Shown one piece after another: positions 51,024 through 60,483 of a stretch of DNA of 64,000 nucleotides; positions within the stretch are counted from its first letter, which is position 1; each line of letters starts with the position of its first letter. The notes beneath the pieces are model-generated. The model saw nothing but the letters and a program-made list of their open reading frames with translations. It was not told the DNA's origin and did not search any database. Source of the DNA: Pseudomonas mosselii (GTDB lineage Bacteria; Pseudomonadota; Gammaproteobacteria; Pseudomonadales; Pseudomonadaceae); the NCBI RefSeq assembly GCF_005796105.1, contig NZ_VAUO01000005.1:248001-312000 (forward strand), given 5' to 3'. A program made the translations under genes and the position numbers.

Positions 51024-53312
51024 TCAGAGCAGTTCGAAGCTCTGCTGCTGGACATCCTGCGAGTTGAGTCCGACCTGGATATTGAACTGCCCAGGCTCGG
51101 CCACATGCTGCAGCTGGCTATTGTAGAACTTCAGGTCCTGTTCGCTGATGTCGAAGGTCAAGGTACGGCTTTCCCCGGCCTTGAGCATCAGCTTCTGGAA
51201 GTGTTTCAGTTCCTTCACTGGGCGGCTCATCGAGGCGCTTTCGTCCTGCACGTACAACTGCACCACGGTCTCGCCGTCACGCTTGCCGGTGTTTTTCACC
51301 GTGACCTGTGCGTGCAGGGTCGCGCCGCGCTTGAGTGCCTGTTGCGAAAGCTTCAGCCCCGACAGCTCGAAGTCGGTGTAGCTCAGGCCATAGCCGAATG
51401 GATACAACGGGCCGTTTGGCTCCTCGAAATACTGCGAGGTGTAGTTGCCGGGCTTACCTGGGGTAAACGGGCGACCGATACGCATGTGGTTGTAGTACAT
51501 CGGGATCTGCCCGACCGAGCGCGGGAAGGTGATGGCCAGGCGACCGGACGGGTTGTAGTCGCCGAACAGCACATCGGCGATGGCGTTGCCGCCTTCGGTG
51601 CCGCTGAACCACGTTTCCAGAATGGCATCGGCCTGTTCGCGCTCCCAGGCGATCGACAGTGGGCGGCCGTTCATCAGCACCAGTACCAGCGGTTTACCCG
51701 TGGCCTTGAGGGCTTTGATCAGGTCGCGCTGCACGGCCGGGATTTCCAGGGTCGTGCGGCTGGAGGACTCGTGGGACATGCCCCGCGACTCGCCGACCAC
51801 GGCCACTACCACGTCCGACTGCTGCGCGGCCTTGACCGCTTCGTCGATCATTACCGAAGCCGGGCGCGGGTCGTTGATGATCTCGGGGGCGGCGAAGTTG
51901 AGGAAGTTCAGGTAGTCGAACATCGCCTTGTCGCCCGTGACGTTCGAGCCTTTGGCGTAGACCACCTTGGCCTTGCCAGCAAGGGCCGCGGCCAGGCCCT
52001 CACGTACGGTAACCGAGTGCTCCGGGCGTCCGTCGGCGGCCCAACTGCCCATCATGTCGATGGGCGCGTCGGCCAGCGGGCCGACCAGAGCGATGCTGCC
52101 GGCCTTTTTCAGTGGCAGGGTCTGGTTGCGGTTTTCCAGCAGCACCAGGCTGCGGCGGGCCACGTCACGGGCAGCGTCGCGGTGCAGGCGGTCGTTGCCG
52201 TAGTAGTCCTTGAGGTCGCTTTCGGCTTTGCCGATGCGCACGTACGGATCCTTGAACAGGCCCATGTCGTACTTGGCGCCGAGCACTTCGCGTACCGCCT
52301 GGTCCAACTCGGCCTGGCTCACCTCGCCTGACTTGAGCAGGCCTGGCAGCTCCTGTCCGTAGAGGGTGTCGTTCATGCTCATGTCGATGCCGGCCTTGAT
52401 CGCCAGCTTGGCGGCCTCGCGCCCATCGCGGGCGACGCCGTGGCGGATCAGTTCCTGGATGGCGCCATGGTCGCTGATGGTCACGCCCTTGAAGCCCCAC
52501 TCCTTGCGCAACAGGTCGTTCATCAGCCAGGTGTTGGAGGTGGCAGGCACGCCGTTGATCGAGTTCAGCGCCACCATTACCCCGCCAGCACCCGCGTCGA
52601 TTGCGGCGCGGTAGGGCGGCAGGTAGTCGTTGTACATCTTCACCGGGCTCATATCGACCGTGTTGTAGTCGCGCCCGCCTTCTACCGCGCCATAAAGGGC
52701 GAAGTGCTTGACGATGGCCATGATGCTGTCGGGGTTGGCCGGGCTCGAGCCCTGGAACGAGCGGACCATTACCTGGCCGATCTTCGAGGTTAGGTAGGTG
52801 TCTTCGCCAAAGCCTTCACTGGTGCGACCCCAGCGTGGGTCGCGGGCGATGTCGACCATGGGCGCGAAGGTCATGTCCAGGGCGTCGGCGGACGCCTCGA
52901 TGGCCGAGGTGCGGCCGACCTTGGCGATGGCGTCCATGTCCCAGGTGGCGGCCAGGCCCAGGCTGATCGGGAAGATGGTGCGCTCGCCATGGAGGGTGTC
53001 GTAGGCGAAGAACATCGGGATCTTCAGGCGGCTGCGCATGGCGGCGTCCTGCATCGGCCGGTTCTCGGGGGCGGTACGTGAATTGAAGGTGCCACCGATG
53101 CGACCAGCGGCGATTTCCTCACGGATTTTCTCGCGGGGCATCTCCGGGCTGATGCTGATCAGGCGTAACTGGCCGATTTTCTCGGCCTCGGTCATTTGCC
53201 CGACCAGGTGGTCGATGAAGGCCTGCTTGTCCTGCAGGGGCGGGGCGGTGTTGGCGGCTAGGGCCGCCTGGCTGGCAAGGCCCATGGCCAGGCCCAGCAA
53301 AGACAGTTTCAT
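51024..53312 (-). CDS. bglX: Periplasmic beta-glucosidase (GH3)
   Basis: BglX hydrolyses terminal beta-D-glucosides in the periplasm. The 762-residue precursor has a signal peptide (MKLSLLGLAMGLASQAALA/AN) and GH3 domains: a TIM-barrel-like N-domain with DIARDPRWGRTSEGFGEDTY and the nucleophile Asp281 in GVTISDHGAIQEL, a sandwich domain with GPLADAPIDMMGSWA, and a C-terminal fibronectin III-like domain ending SQDVQQQSFELL. Length matches E. coli BglX (765). It is divergent from the TPM-domain gene. Confidence 0.93.
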   Translation of the reverse strand: MKLSLLGLAMGLASQAALAANTAPPLQDKQAFIDHLVGQMTEAEKIGQLRLISISPEMPREKIREEIAAGRIGGTFNSRTAPENRPMQDAAMRSRLKIPMFFAYDTLHGERTIFPISLGLAATWDMDAIAKVGRTSAIEASADALDMTFAPMVDIARDPRWGRTSEGFGEDTYLTSKIGQVMVRSFQGSSPANPDSIMAIVKHFALYGAVEGGRDYNTVDMSPVKMYNDYLPPYRAAIDAGAGGVMVALNSINGVPATSNTWLMNDLLRKEWGFKGVTISDHGAIQELIRHGVARDGREAAKLAIKAGIDMSMNDTLYGQELPGLLKSGEVSQAELDQAVREVLGAKYDMGLFKDPYVRIGKAESDLKDYYGNDRLHRDAARDVARRSLVLLENRNQTLPLKKAGSIALVGPLADAPIDMMGSWAADGRPEHSVTVREGLAAALAGKAKVVYAKGSNVTGDKAMFDYLNFLNFAAPEIINDPRPASVMIDEAVKAAQQSDVVVAVVGESRGMSHESSSRTTLEIPAVQRDLIKALKATGKPLVLVLMNGRPLSIAWEREQADAILETWFSGTEGGNAIADVLFGDYNPSGRLAITFPRSVGQIPMYYNHMRIGRPFTPGKPGNYTSQYFEEPNGPLYPFGYGLSYTDFELSGLKLSQQALKRGATLHAQVTVKNTGKRDGETVVQLYVQDESASMSRPVKELKHFQKLMLKAGESRTLTFDISEQDLKFYNSQLQHVAEPGQFNIQVGLNSQDVQQQSFELL

Positions 53313-53546
53313 CGTTGATTCCGTTTTATGAAGGCCTGCGCCGTATCCACGGGGATACGCGTGTGGCCGAAGTGGTTCAGGCGGCTGTTTTTGTTCGGCA
53401 TGTCCCGGTATCCCTGTTGGCCAGGACGTGCCGTTTCGATCCCGTGGCAGCAGGCGATTATGCCTTATATATGGCCTGCGATGAGATACACTCTTGCCAG
53501 CCCGATGCCGGGATAACAACGATAAGAATGCTCAAGAGACGATGGC

Positions 53547-54155
53547 ATGACCGAATACGAACAGCGCCAGATCGCCGAGGCGATCGCTCGCGCCGAGCGG
53601 CGCACTGACGCAGAACTGGTCACGGTGTTGGCCCGCCGCGCCGACGACTACCCTTATCTACCGCTGCTGTGGGCTGCGCTGCTGGCCCTGGCGATCCCTT
53701 TGCTGTTGCACCGCTGGCAGAACGGTATCGGCCTGCATGGCCTGCTGCTCGCGCAGATGCTGACCTTCATTGCCTTGTGCCTCTTACTGCGTCACCCACG
53801 CCTGGCGGCATGGGTGGTGCCGTCGATCTTGCGCCGTCGGCGCGCCTCGGGCCTGGCCCGGCAGCAATTTCTCGAACTCAACCTGCAACGCACCGCAGGC
53901 GCCACCGGGGTGTTGATCTTCGTCAGCGAGGCCGAGCGGCACGTCGAGATCCTGGTCGATGACGGTATTGCCCAGCACCTGCCAAGCCGTGCGCGTGAGG
54001 CGATCGTTGCGCGGTTCACCGAGCAGGTGGGCCAGGGGCGCACGTTGGAAGGCTTCGTCGAGTGCATCGAAGCCTGTGGCGAACTGCTCAGCGAGTATGT
54101 GCCGCCCACCCACGCGCGCAACGAGCTGCCTAACCGTCTGGTGATCCTCGATTGA
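53547..54155 (+). CDS. TPM-domain (TLP18.3/Psb32-like) membrane protein
   Basis: This 202-residue protein has the TPM domain split around a membrane hairpin: IAEAIARAERRTDAELVTVL at the start, two spans (about 38-52 and 60-82), then RTAGATGVLIFVSEAERHVE and ILVDDGIAQHLPSRAREAIV. The order is that of the YgcG-type proteins that lack a signal peptide. Function in bacteria unknown; phosphatase activity was reported for a plant TPM protein. No pair gene (LemA) is adjacent. The ATG at 53547 has a weak Shine-Dalgarno sequence. Confidence 0.8.
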   Translation: MTEYEQRQIAEAIARAERRTDAELVTVLARRADDYPYLPLLWAALLALAIPLLLHRWQNGIGLHGLLLAQMLTFIALCLLLRHPRLAAWVVPSILRRRRASGLARQQFLELNLQRTAGATGVLIFVSEAERHVEILVDDGIAQHLPSRAREAIVARFTEQVGQGRTLEGFVECIEACGELLSEYVPPTHARNELPNRLVILD

Positions 54156-54254
54156 ACCGCGCCTATCGTGAAAACCTTCGCGATGGGCATTCAGCCACGT
54201 AGAATGCGCGCCATTGCGCCGAGCGCTCCCCGCATTCCCGAGGCACCTTTGTCC

Positions 54255-55460
54255 ATGTCCTGCACGACTTCTGCGCCAGATCCGCGCGCCCAATTCCTGA
54301 GCCTGCTGGCCGAAGCCCTGGCTGACGCCAGCCTGATCAAGCTGGTCCTGGCCCGGCATGTCGGCGCCGACGCCAGCCTGCAACGAATCATCGCCAAGCC
54401 CGTGCAGATCAAGGAGCAAGCCTGCCTGCAACTGGTGTACCGCCATCAGACCCGTGACCTTACGCGCAATCTGCCGCTGACCGAGGTCGAGGCGTTCGTG
54501 GCTGAGCAGTTGCCAGAGCAGTTTCGTAATGCGCACCTGTTCACGGCGGCTGGCGAGGTGCAGCTGGCCTTCAGCAAGAAGGGCAAACCGATGTTGCAGC
54601 GCCACCTGGCCCAGCAGGCCCCGCGCGAAGCGGCCCCGGCCGGGCATGACCGGGAAAAGAAACGTTACCTGGAGCTGTCGCGGCCGTTTCTGCGTGACCT
54701 GGGCGTGACCGATGCCCAGGGTGCGTTGATTCCATCGATGTCGCGCAAGTGGAAGCAGATCAACAAGTTCATCGAGGTCTTCGATCACGCCCTTGCGGGT
54801 GCGCCGGTGGCGAAGGAGCAGCCTTTGCGGGTCGCCGACTTTGGTTCGGGCAAGGGTTACCTGACCTTCGCCATGCACGATTACCTGCGCAACAGTTTGG
54901 AGCGCGACGCACAGGTGACCGGCGTGGAGTTGCGCCCGGACATGGTCGAGTTGTGCAACCGCGCTGCGGCGCGCCTTGAGCACTCGGGGCTGGTATTCGA
55001 GTGTGGCGATGTGCGCAGTGTGGTACCCGAGGCCATCGAGGTGATGATTGCCCTGCATGCCTGCGACGTGGCCACCGACTACGCCATCCACACCGGCATT
55101 CGTTGCAACGCCGCGATCATCATGTGCTCGCCGTGCTGCCACAAGCAGATCCGCCCGCAACTGCACAGCCCTGAACTGCTGCAACCGATGTTGCAATATG
55201 GCTTGCACCTGGGCCAACAGGCCGAGATGCTCACCGATAGCCTGCGCGCACTGTACCTTGAGGCCTGTGGTTACGAGACCAAGGTGTTCGAGTTCATTTC
55301 GCTGGAACACACCAACAAGAACAAGATGATTCTGGCAGTCAAGCGCCGGCAGGCTCAGGACAACCGCGCGCTGCTCGGCAAGATTGTCGAACTCAAAGCG
55401 TTCTACGGCGTGAAAGCGCATTGCCTGGAAACGTTGTTGCAAGGCGATGGTTTGATTTGA
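54255..55460 (+). CDS. SAM-dependent methyltransferase (Methyltransf_32 type)
   Basis: This 401-residue protein has an N-terminal non-catalytic part (about 1-150; LQLVYRHQTRDLTRNLPLTE), a Rossmann methyltransferase core with SAM motif LRVADFGSGKGYLTFAMHDY and motif II-like VTGVELRPDMVELCNRAAAR, then the family-specific IALHACDVATDYAIHTGIRC and CSPCCHKQIRPQL. This CxxCCHK motif is shared with the METTL25/GSTCD-like methyltransferases (PF13679). RNA substrate is likely but unproven. The ATG at 54255 is chosen; upstream in-frame starts would add 29 residues of unrelated composition. Confidence 0.83.
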   Translation: MSCTTSAPDPRAQFLSLLAEALADASLIKLVLARHVGADASLQRIIAKPVQIKEQACLQLVYRHQTRDLTRNLPLTEVEAFVAEQLPEQFRNAHLFTAAGEVQLAFSKKGKPMLQRHLAQQAPREAAPAGHDREKKRYLELSRPFLRDLGVTDAQGALIPSMSRKWKQINKFIEVFDHALAGAPVAKEQPLRVADFGSGKGYLTFAMHDYLRNSLERDAQVTGVELRPDMVELCNRAAARLEHSGLVFECGDVRSVVPEAIEVMIALHACDVATDYAIHTGIRCNAAIIMCSPCCHKQIRPQLHSPELLQPMLQYGLHLGQQAEMLTDSLRALYLEACGYETKVFEFISLEHTNKNKMILAVKRRQAQDNRALLGKIVELKAFYGVKAHCLETLLQGDGLI

Positions 55461-55816
55461 TGCGGGCTGTGGGGCGCTGTGCATTGTGCACAACCCCGCT
55501 ACGGTGCTTGCCAAGGTTAAACATGCACTTTGCGACAAACGGGCGAGGTGGCGTTCACGTGTACCGACACCTTGTACACGCTCATGAAGATCTCGGCGGT
55601 TTTGCGAATATCGCAGCGTATAACTGCCGTTTGAGTCAGGCGTGTTGAGTGTAACTACCCTGCTTTTGAATGACCGCGCAGGTTATTTAACGGCGCTTGT
55701 GTGTATTGATATTCAGGGTAATTCTCATTAACTGATGGCTATTTGACATCGTTCTGCTGCCGCCGTTATAAGCGTACTCGGTCACTTTGACCGAACACTG
55801 TATAGGGGAAGGCACG
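55461..55816. other. Intergenic region before the DUF6765-like gene
   Basis: This 356-bp, relatively AT-rich region holds an inverted repeat CGTGTAC / GTACACG (55558-55580, nine-base spacer) and, near its right end, a near-consensus sigma-70 promoter with an overlapping dyad (55743-55794). No gene was seen in it. Confidence 0.6.
55743..55794 (+). promoter_or_regulatory. Near-consensus promoter with an operator dyad at +1
   Basis: TTGACA (55743-55748), a 17-bp spacer and TTATAA (55766-55771) predict a start near 55778. The dyad TCGGTCA-CTT-TGACCGA (55778-55794) begins exactly there, 22 bp before the start codon. A repressor bound to it would block transcription of the downstream gene. Confidence 0.72.
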
Positions 55817-57241
55817 ATGGATCAGGATTTTCACTTTTACGGTACTTTCCATTCGGCCATGTCCGGCGGATTCGACAAGGACGACGCAACGCTGATTGCC
55901 AAAGCAGCAAACTTCATCGATTTCTTCAGTGAGAATACCTACGCCTCCTATTGGCGCCTGGTCAGCGAAACCGCGTCGTCGAGCAATTACACAGTTGTCG
56001 CGCACATGGATAATCCTCGGTATACGTTCCAACATGGACATCTGGGTGACTTGTTGAGCCCTGAGGATGGTTTGTGGTGTTCCTACCACTTCATTCCGGG
56101 TAACTACAATGATCCGGCGGGAACGCCAACGCGCGAGCAAATCCATGGCGCCGAAGTGGTCAGCCATTTGCCTGCGTTCAGCAAACGAGATACCCATGGC
56201 GGTGAATACATTCTAAGAAAGTACAACCCGGGCAAGGTCGCCGAGTTGCAGTACGGGCGAATGCTCAATCGTCCGCAAAGCGCGCTTTCCCGGCGACTGT
56301 TCGAAGATGCCGTGCTGTGTGCCAAGGATGACTCGCGCCTGGAGAAGATCCTCAGCCTGGCCATCGGTGGCGAGACGATCCTCAAGGCCGAGCGCGCCGA
56401 CGTGTTGCGCCGGTTCCGCTTGATCCTGCTGGGCATCAGGGCCCATGTGATTGCCGATACCTGGGCGCATCAGGACCACTGCGGCCTGGACAACGTGATG
56501 AACACATACTGGGATGCGGATTACGACCCGGACTCCTGGAATCCGGCCAAAATGGGCTATGGGCGCCAATCCATCTATTACACCGACGGCCCATCGAAGC
56601 CGTGGACCAATACGGTGTTGAGTTCACTGGCGAGCAGTAACTTCGAGGCGGCGCCGAACAGCACCAGTTACTTGGGGCACGGCTGGCTTGGGCATTTCCC
56701 GGATTACAGTTTTGTCCGTTACCGATACAAGCCTTGCTGGTCTGACCCCAAACAGACTGTCGAGCGCGATAACCCGAAAGAGTACGCGGCCGCCTGGCTT
56801 GAATTGACTAGCCTGTTCTGCCAGGCAAAAACCGGCCAGAAGTTGGTGCTCGATGAGCGCATCCAGGGAGATATGGGCAAGGCCCGGCAGGCGATCGAGT
56901 TTCCTTGCGATTTGTCCAAGAGTCAGACCGGCAGACACAGTTCGGAAAACGCCTGGCGCCGCTTCTTTACCGAACAGCCGACCACGCCGATCAATGTCGA
57001 CCTCGAACCGGATGACAATGCCGTGTTGAGTGGCATGGTCGAACGGAGCAAATCCCTTGACCGTTTCGGCACCAGCTTCGTGAATGTTCTGAGTGATCTG
57101 TATTTGTTCCAGATTGCCGCTGACTATCACTTCCATTTCGTGAAACATTTCCTCAAGGTGAATGACATTTATCATTTCACCGGCTCGTGGTCGCAGCAGC
57201 GCAGTGCCTTGCCTAACGAGATCGTTCAATTGTTCGAGTAA
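55817..57241 (+). CDS. DUF6765-like predicted metal-dependent hydrolase
   Basis: This 474-residue protein begins MDQDFHFYGTFHSAMSGGF, which matches the N-terminus of the DUF6765 family, whose fold is related to zinc-dependent phospholipase C and S1/P1 nucleases. It has RAHVIADTWAHQDHCGLD with H210, D214, H218 and H221 in the H-x3-D-x3-H pattern of these enzymes, and AHMDNPRYTFQHGHLGDLLS before it. It has no signal peptide or membrane span, so it appears cytoplasmic. GGGGAAGG precedes the ATG. GC and codon use look lower than the neighbours, suggesting acquisition. A strong promoter with a dyad controls it. Activity is inferred. Confidence 0.68.
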   Translation: MDQDFHFYGTFHSAMSGGFDKDDATLIAKAANFIDFFSENTYASYWRLVSETASSSNYTVVAHMDNPRYTFQHGHLGDLLSPEDGLWCSYHFIPGNYNDPAGTPTREQIHGAEVVSHLPAFSKRDTHGGEYILRKYNPGKVAELQYGRMLNRPQSALSRRLFEDAVLCAKDDSRLEKILSLAIGGETILKAERADVLRRFRLILLGIRAHVIADTWAHQDHCGLDNVMNTYWDADYDPDSWNPAKMGYGRQSIYYTDGPSKPWTNTVLSSLASSNFEAAPNSTSYLGHGWLGHFPDYSFVRYRYKPCWSDPKQTVERDNPKEYAAAWLELTSLFCQAKTGQKLVLDERIQGDMGKARQAIEFPCDLSKSQTGRHSSENAWRRFFTEQPTTPINVDLEPDDNAVLSGMVERSKSLDRFGTSFVNVLSDLYLFQIAADYHFHFVKHFLKVNDIYHFTGSWSQQRSALPNEIVQLFE

Positions 57242-57288
57242 CGCTGTGTTGCCCCGGCAGTTTGAAATCCTGGTTGTACTTTGAATTG

Positions 57289-57330
57289 TCGGGGCCGCTG
57301 TGCGGCCCTTCGCGGCACGAGGCCGCTCAG
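57289..57330. repeat. REP-like element between convergent genes
   Basis: GTCGGGGCCGCTGTGCGGCC followed by CTTCGCGGCACGAGGCCGCT resembles the REP at 22369-22393 and 26310-26350 and forms a compact double hairpin. Confidence 0.6.
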
Positions 57331-57405
57331 AGGGCGCGTAAGCCTGCAACGAGAGGCCTACGCGATGCGCTGCAAAGCAGCCCAAATGAACACCAACGCT
57401 ATCGC

Positions 57406-58416
57406 TCAATAACTGTGCTGGGTATCTTCGATCATCAGCCTGGCATCCCCCAGCGGGTGGCTGCTGGCATCGAAGAAGTACAGTGCGGTTGCGTTGAGGT
57501 CGCCGAAGCGATTGACGAAATGCTGCTTCTGGTTGATCACCGACGCATCGTTCAATGGCCGGATGGCAATGGCGAGGTGCTTGGGTTGCGCCTGGCGAAT
57601 CGCTTCGACCAGGTGCTGGTCGCTGCTGTCCAGGTGCTGGCCGAACAGGCACAGCCCTTCGCGCTCGCTGGCCAGTTCGCCCAGGCACCAGGACAGGTAA
57701 TCGCTGTGGCGAATGGCTGCCAGCTTTTCGTCGCTGCGCCCTTCGTTGATGAACAGCGGCACTTCGCCGGGTATGTTCACCGCGAAGCCGTCGAACAGTT
57801 CGGAGCCTTCGGCGCTGCGCTGGCGGGTCGTGCCGTCCGGTAGTTTGAGCAGGTGCAGGCCGCCATGCAGGTGCAGCACCCGCGTGCCTGAACTGGCTGT
57901 GCGGCGTACATCGAAGAAGCCCTGCTCATCGAACAGTTCGGCGAATCCATGTGGTGCGGCGTGTACCGCCCAGGGCAGTATCAGGTCGTAGTTGCTGGTG
58001 TAGACGCTGCGGTAGCTGCGCAAGGCCTGGTTGATCGTCGCCAGGGTGGTCTGCGGCAGCAGCGCCCAAGGCAGGTGTACGCTGCGAACGGCGTGGATCA
58101 GCGCTTCCTTGATCGAGTAGTAGCGGTTGAGCGGCGCAGTTGAGCTGATGGCCAATGCAGCGTTGGCCCGCACCGCCTGGTTGAGGGTGCTCAGCAGTGG
58201 TTCGAACAGCTCTGTTGCGAATGACTTGAACAGCGCCTGGTCGCTGACTGCCAGGCCTTTCTTGCGCCCGGCACTTTGGGCTTGCTCGTACAGCGAGAAA
58301 TAGCCGAAGCGTTTCCACAGGGCGCGGCTGGCGCCATTGCCGAGCAACAATGCGTGGCTTGGGTGGCGCTGGTTGAGATCGGCCCAGGTGGGCAAATGGG
58401 CGTCGAGGGCAGGCAT
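57406..58416 (-). CDS. SIR2-like DUF4917 protein
   Basis: This 336-residue protein has the sirtuin-like NAD fold: LLLGNGASRALW (25-36) at the nucleotide loop, VYTSNYDLILPW (about 142-153; TxNYD motif), RVLHLHGGLHLL with the HxHG catalytic-type His (about 183-195) and LCLFGQHLDSSDQHLVEAIR (about 257-276; the GxSxxD-like motif). No zinc Cys pairs are seen, as in SIR2 domains of bacterial NADase defence proteins. It is the DUF4917 type, whose function is unknown. It stands alone; no HerA or nuclease partner is adjacent. Expected role: NAD hydrolysis or binding. Confidence 0.7.
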   Translation of the reverse strand: MPALDAHLPTWADLNQRHPSHALLLGNGASRALWKRFGYFSLYEQAQSAGRKKGLAVSDQALFKSFATELFEPLLSTLNQAVRANAALAISSTAPLNRYYSIKEALIHAVRSVHLPWALLPQTTLATINQALRSYRSVYTSNYDLILPWAVHAAPHGFAELFDEQGFFDVRRTASSGTRVLHLHGGLHLLKLPDGTTRQRSAEGSELFDGFAVNIPGEVPLFINEGRSDEKLAAIRHSDYLSWCLGELASEREGLCLFGQHLDSSDQHLVEAIRQAQPKHLAIAIRPLNDASVINQKQHFVNRFGDLNATALYFFDASSHPLGDARLMIEDTQHSY

Positions 58417-58508
58417 CGGCAGGTCCGTTGGCGTGGCGGAAAACGCCGCGACTTTAGCATGTCGTGCGGTGTTTACCGCTCGCCAGGCGCGGGTTGCGAC
58501 GCTTCAAG

Positions 58509-60272
58509 TCATGGCGCGGGCTCATCCAGTGTCTTGGGCGGCTCGCTGGTGATCGTCGCAGGTACGCTAGGGGCGCTGTTCGAAGCCGTCCTGCGCTCGC
58601 GATTGCGCCACACCCGGTAGGCCCGAATCCCCGCCCGTACCGAGCCGAACAGCAGTTTGTCTTCCATCTCACGGGCCATCCCCGAGCGTACCAACATGCG
58701 CAGGAACGTGCCGCGGGCGCGGGCGATGGCGAAGTGAATACCTCGGGCGCGGAGGGTGTCGCGTACTTCGCGCAGGGCACTGATGCCGGTGACGTCGATA
58801 CTGCTCACGGCCTCGGCGTCGAACAGCACCACCTGGATCGTGTGTTCGCGCTGCACGGCTTCGAGCAGGCGCATCTTGAAGTAGTCGGCGTTGAAGAACA
58901 GGATCGCGTCGTCGAAGCGGTACACCAGCAGCCCGGGTACGGTGCGCGCGTCCTTGTGTTGGCGCACGTCCACCTGGCCTTCGATGCCCGGCACCCAGCC
59001 CAGTACGGCATCGGTGGGTTGATAGATGCTGTACAGCAGACGCAGGATCGCCAGGGTCACGGCGAACACGATGCCCGGCAGTACGCCCAGGCCGAGCACG
59101 CCGACGGTGGTCAGCAGGCACAGCCAGAACTCGAAGCGGCTGAGCTGGCGAATGCCCTTGAGCGATTTAACATCGATCAGCCCCCAGCCGGCCATCAGTA
59201 GCACGGCGCCAAGCGCCGCCTGTGGGATCCAGGCCATGGGCGCGGTGAACAGCAGCAGGATCAACGCGATTACCAGCGCCGCGATGATGCCCACCAGTTG
59301 GCTCTTGCCTCCGACCATGTCGTTGACGGCGGTGCGCGAGTCGGCCCCGCTGATGGCAAAACCTTGGGAAAGACCGGCGGCCAGGTTGCTGACGCCCAGC
59401 GCGACGAATTCGTGGTTGGCGTTGATCGCATAGCCGTGGCGCGCGGCGAAGCTGCGCGCCGTGAGCATGGCGCTACAGAAACTGATGGTGGCGATCCCCA
59501 AGGCGTCGCGCAGCAGGCTCTTGGCTTCGGCCAGGCTGCTCTGTGGCCAGGCCAGCTCCGGGATGCCTGCTGGCACCGGGCCGAGGATCGCCACACCGAA
59601 GCGGTCCAGGCCGAACAAGCCGGTTAGCGCAGTGAACGCCACCACCGTCACCAACGCCGCCGGCCACTGTGGGCGGCGGCGCGGCAGCCAGATCAGCAGG
59701 CCCAGTGCGGTGAGGCCGATGACCAGCGTGAGCCAGTGAATTTCGCCCAGGCGCTGGAGGAAGTTGATCAGGCTGAGGATGAACCCATCGCCCTCGATGG
59801 TGAAACCCACCACTTTGGACAGTTGCCCGGCGATCAGGCTCAAGCCGATACCGTTGAGGTAACCGATCAGGATCGGCCGCGAGAAGAAGCTGGCGATGAA
59901 ACCTGCGCGGGCCAGGCCTGCGGCGATCAGCATCACCCCCACCAGTACCGTGACGATCACCGACAATTCGGCGATGCGGTGGGTATCGCCCATGGCCAGC
60001 GGGGCCACGGCGCCGGCGATCATGGCGCAGGTGGCTGCGTCGGGGCCGACCATCAGCTGGCGCGAGCTGCCGATCAGGGCGTAGACGATCATCGGCAGCA
60101 CGCAGGCGTACAACCCGTACTGCGGTGGCAGGCCGACGATCTGGGCATAGGCGATGGCAATCGGGATCTGGATCGCGGCCACCGAAAGTCCGGCCTGCAG
60201 GTCGGCGTGAAACCATTCGCGGCGGTAGTGCAACAGGTTGGCCAGGCCCGGTAGCCAGCGGGAGAGAAACAT
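58509..60272 (-). CDS. SulP-family anion transporter with STAS domain
   Basis: This 587-residue protein has a SulP (SLC26-like) membrane domain of about 14 spans: QAGLSVAAIQIPIAIAYAQI and VGLPPQYGLYACVLPMIVYA open the domain, and GFAISGADSRTAVNDMVGGK marks the conserved core. A cytoplasmic STAS domain follows (about 440-550; VVLFDAEAVSSIDVTGISAL). The ATG at 60272 fits MFLSRWLPGLANLLHYRREW; AGAGAG lies just upstream. Likely substrates are sulfate, bicarbonate or C4-dicarboxylate; no carbonic anhydrase is adjacent to help choose. Confidence 0.88.
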   Translation of the reverse strand: MFLSRWLPGLANLLHYRREWFHADLQAGLSVAAIQIPIAIAYAQIVGLPPQYGLYACVLPMIVYALIGSSRQLMVGPDAATCAMIAGAVAPLAMGDTHRIAELSVIVTVLVGVMLIAAGLARAGFIASFFSRPILIGYLNGIGLSLIAGQLSKVVGFTIEGDGFILSLINFLQRLGEIHWLTLVIGLTALGLLIWLPRRRPQWPAALVTVVAFTALTGLFGLDRFGVAILGPVPAGIPELAWPQSSLAEAKSLLRDALGIATISFCSAMLTARSFAARHGYAINANHEFVALGVSNLAAGLSQGFAISGADSRTAVNDMVGGKSQLVGIIAALVIALILLLFTAPMAWIPQAALGAVLLMAGWGLIDVKSLKGIRQLSRFEFWLCLLTTVGVLGLGVLPGIVFAVTLAILRLLYSIYQPTDAVLGWVPGIEGQVDVRQHKDARTVPGLLVYRFDDAILFFNADYFKMRLLEAVQREHTIQVVLFDAEAVSSIDVTGISALREVRDTLRARGIHFAIARARGTFLRMLVRSGMAREMEDKLLFGSVRAGIRAYRVWRNRERRTASNSAPSVPATITSEPPKTLDEPAP

Positions 60273-60412
60273 GCGCAGTCCTTGATGATGTTTCGATGAA
60301 TACAGGCATTTATCGCCGCAACCGGTGTGGCAGGCAAGTGCGCGAAAGTCGGGCATTCAAGCGGATTGGCAGGTCAGCGGCCATGGGCCAGGTCAACGAA
60401 GGCGCAGAAACG

Positions 60413-60436
60413 AAAAAAGGAGCCGAGGCTCCTTTT
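60413..60436 (-). terminator. Rho-independent terminator of tRNA-Gly
   Basis: AAAAGGAGCC / GGCTCCTTTT form a 10-bp stem with a two-base centre, plus a T6 run on the minus strand, 48 bp after the tRNA. Confidence 0.9.
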
Positions 60437-60483
60437 GACAGCGATGACGTTACTGGAACGCCATGCGGGGTAATGCGATTTTT

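Noticed and set aside
57406..60272. DUF4917 and SulP genes as parts of one defence or transport operon
   Set aside because: They are on the same strand with a 92-bp gap, but their promoters and family contexts are unrelated, and there is no coupling or shared function to support it.
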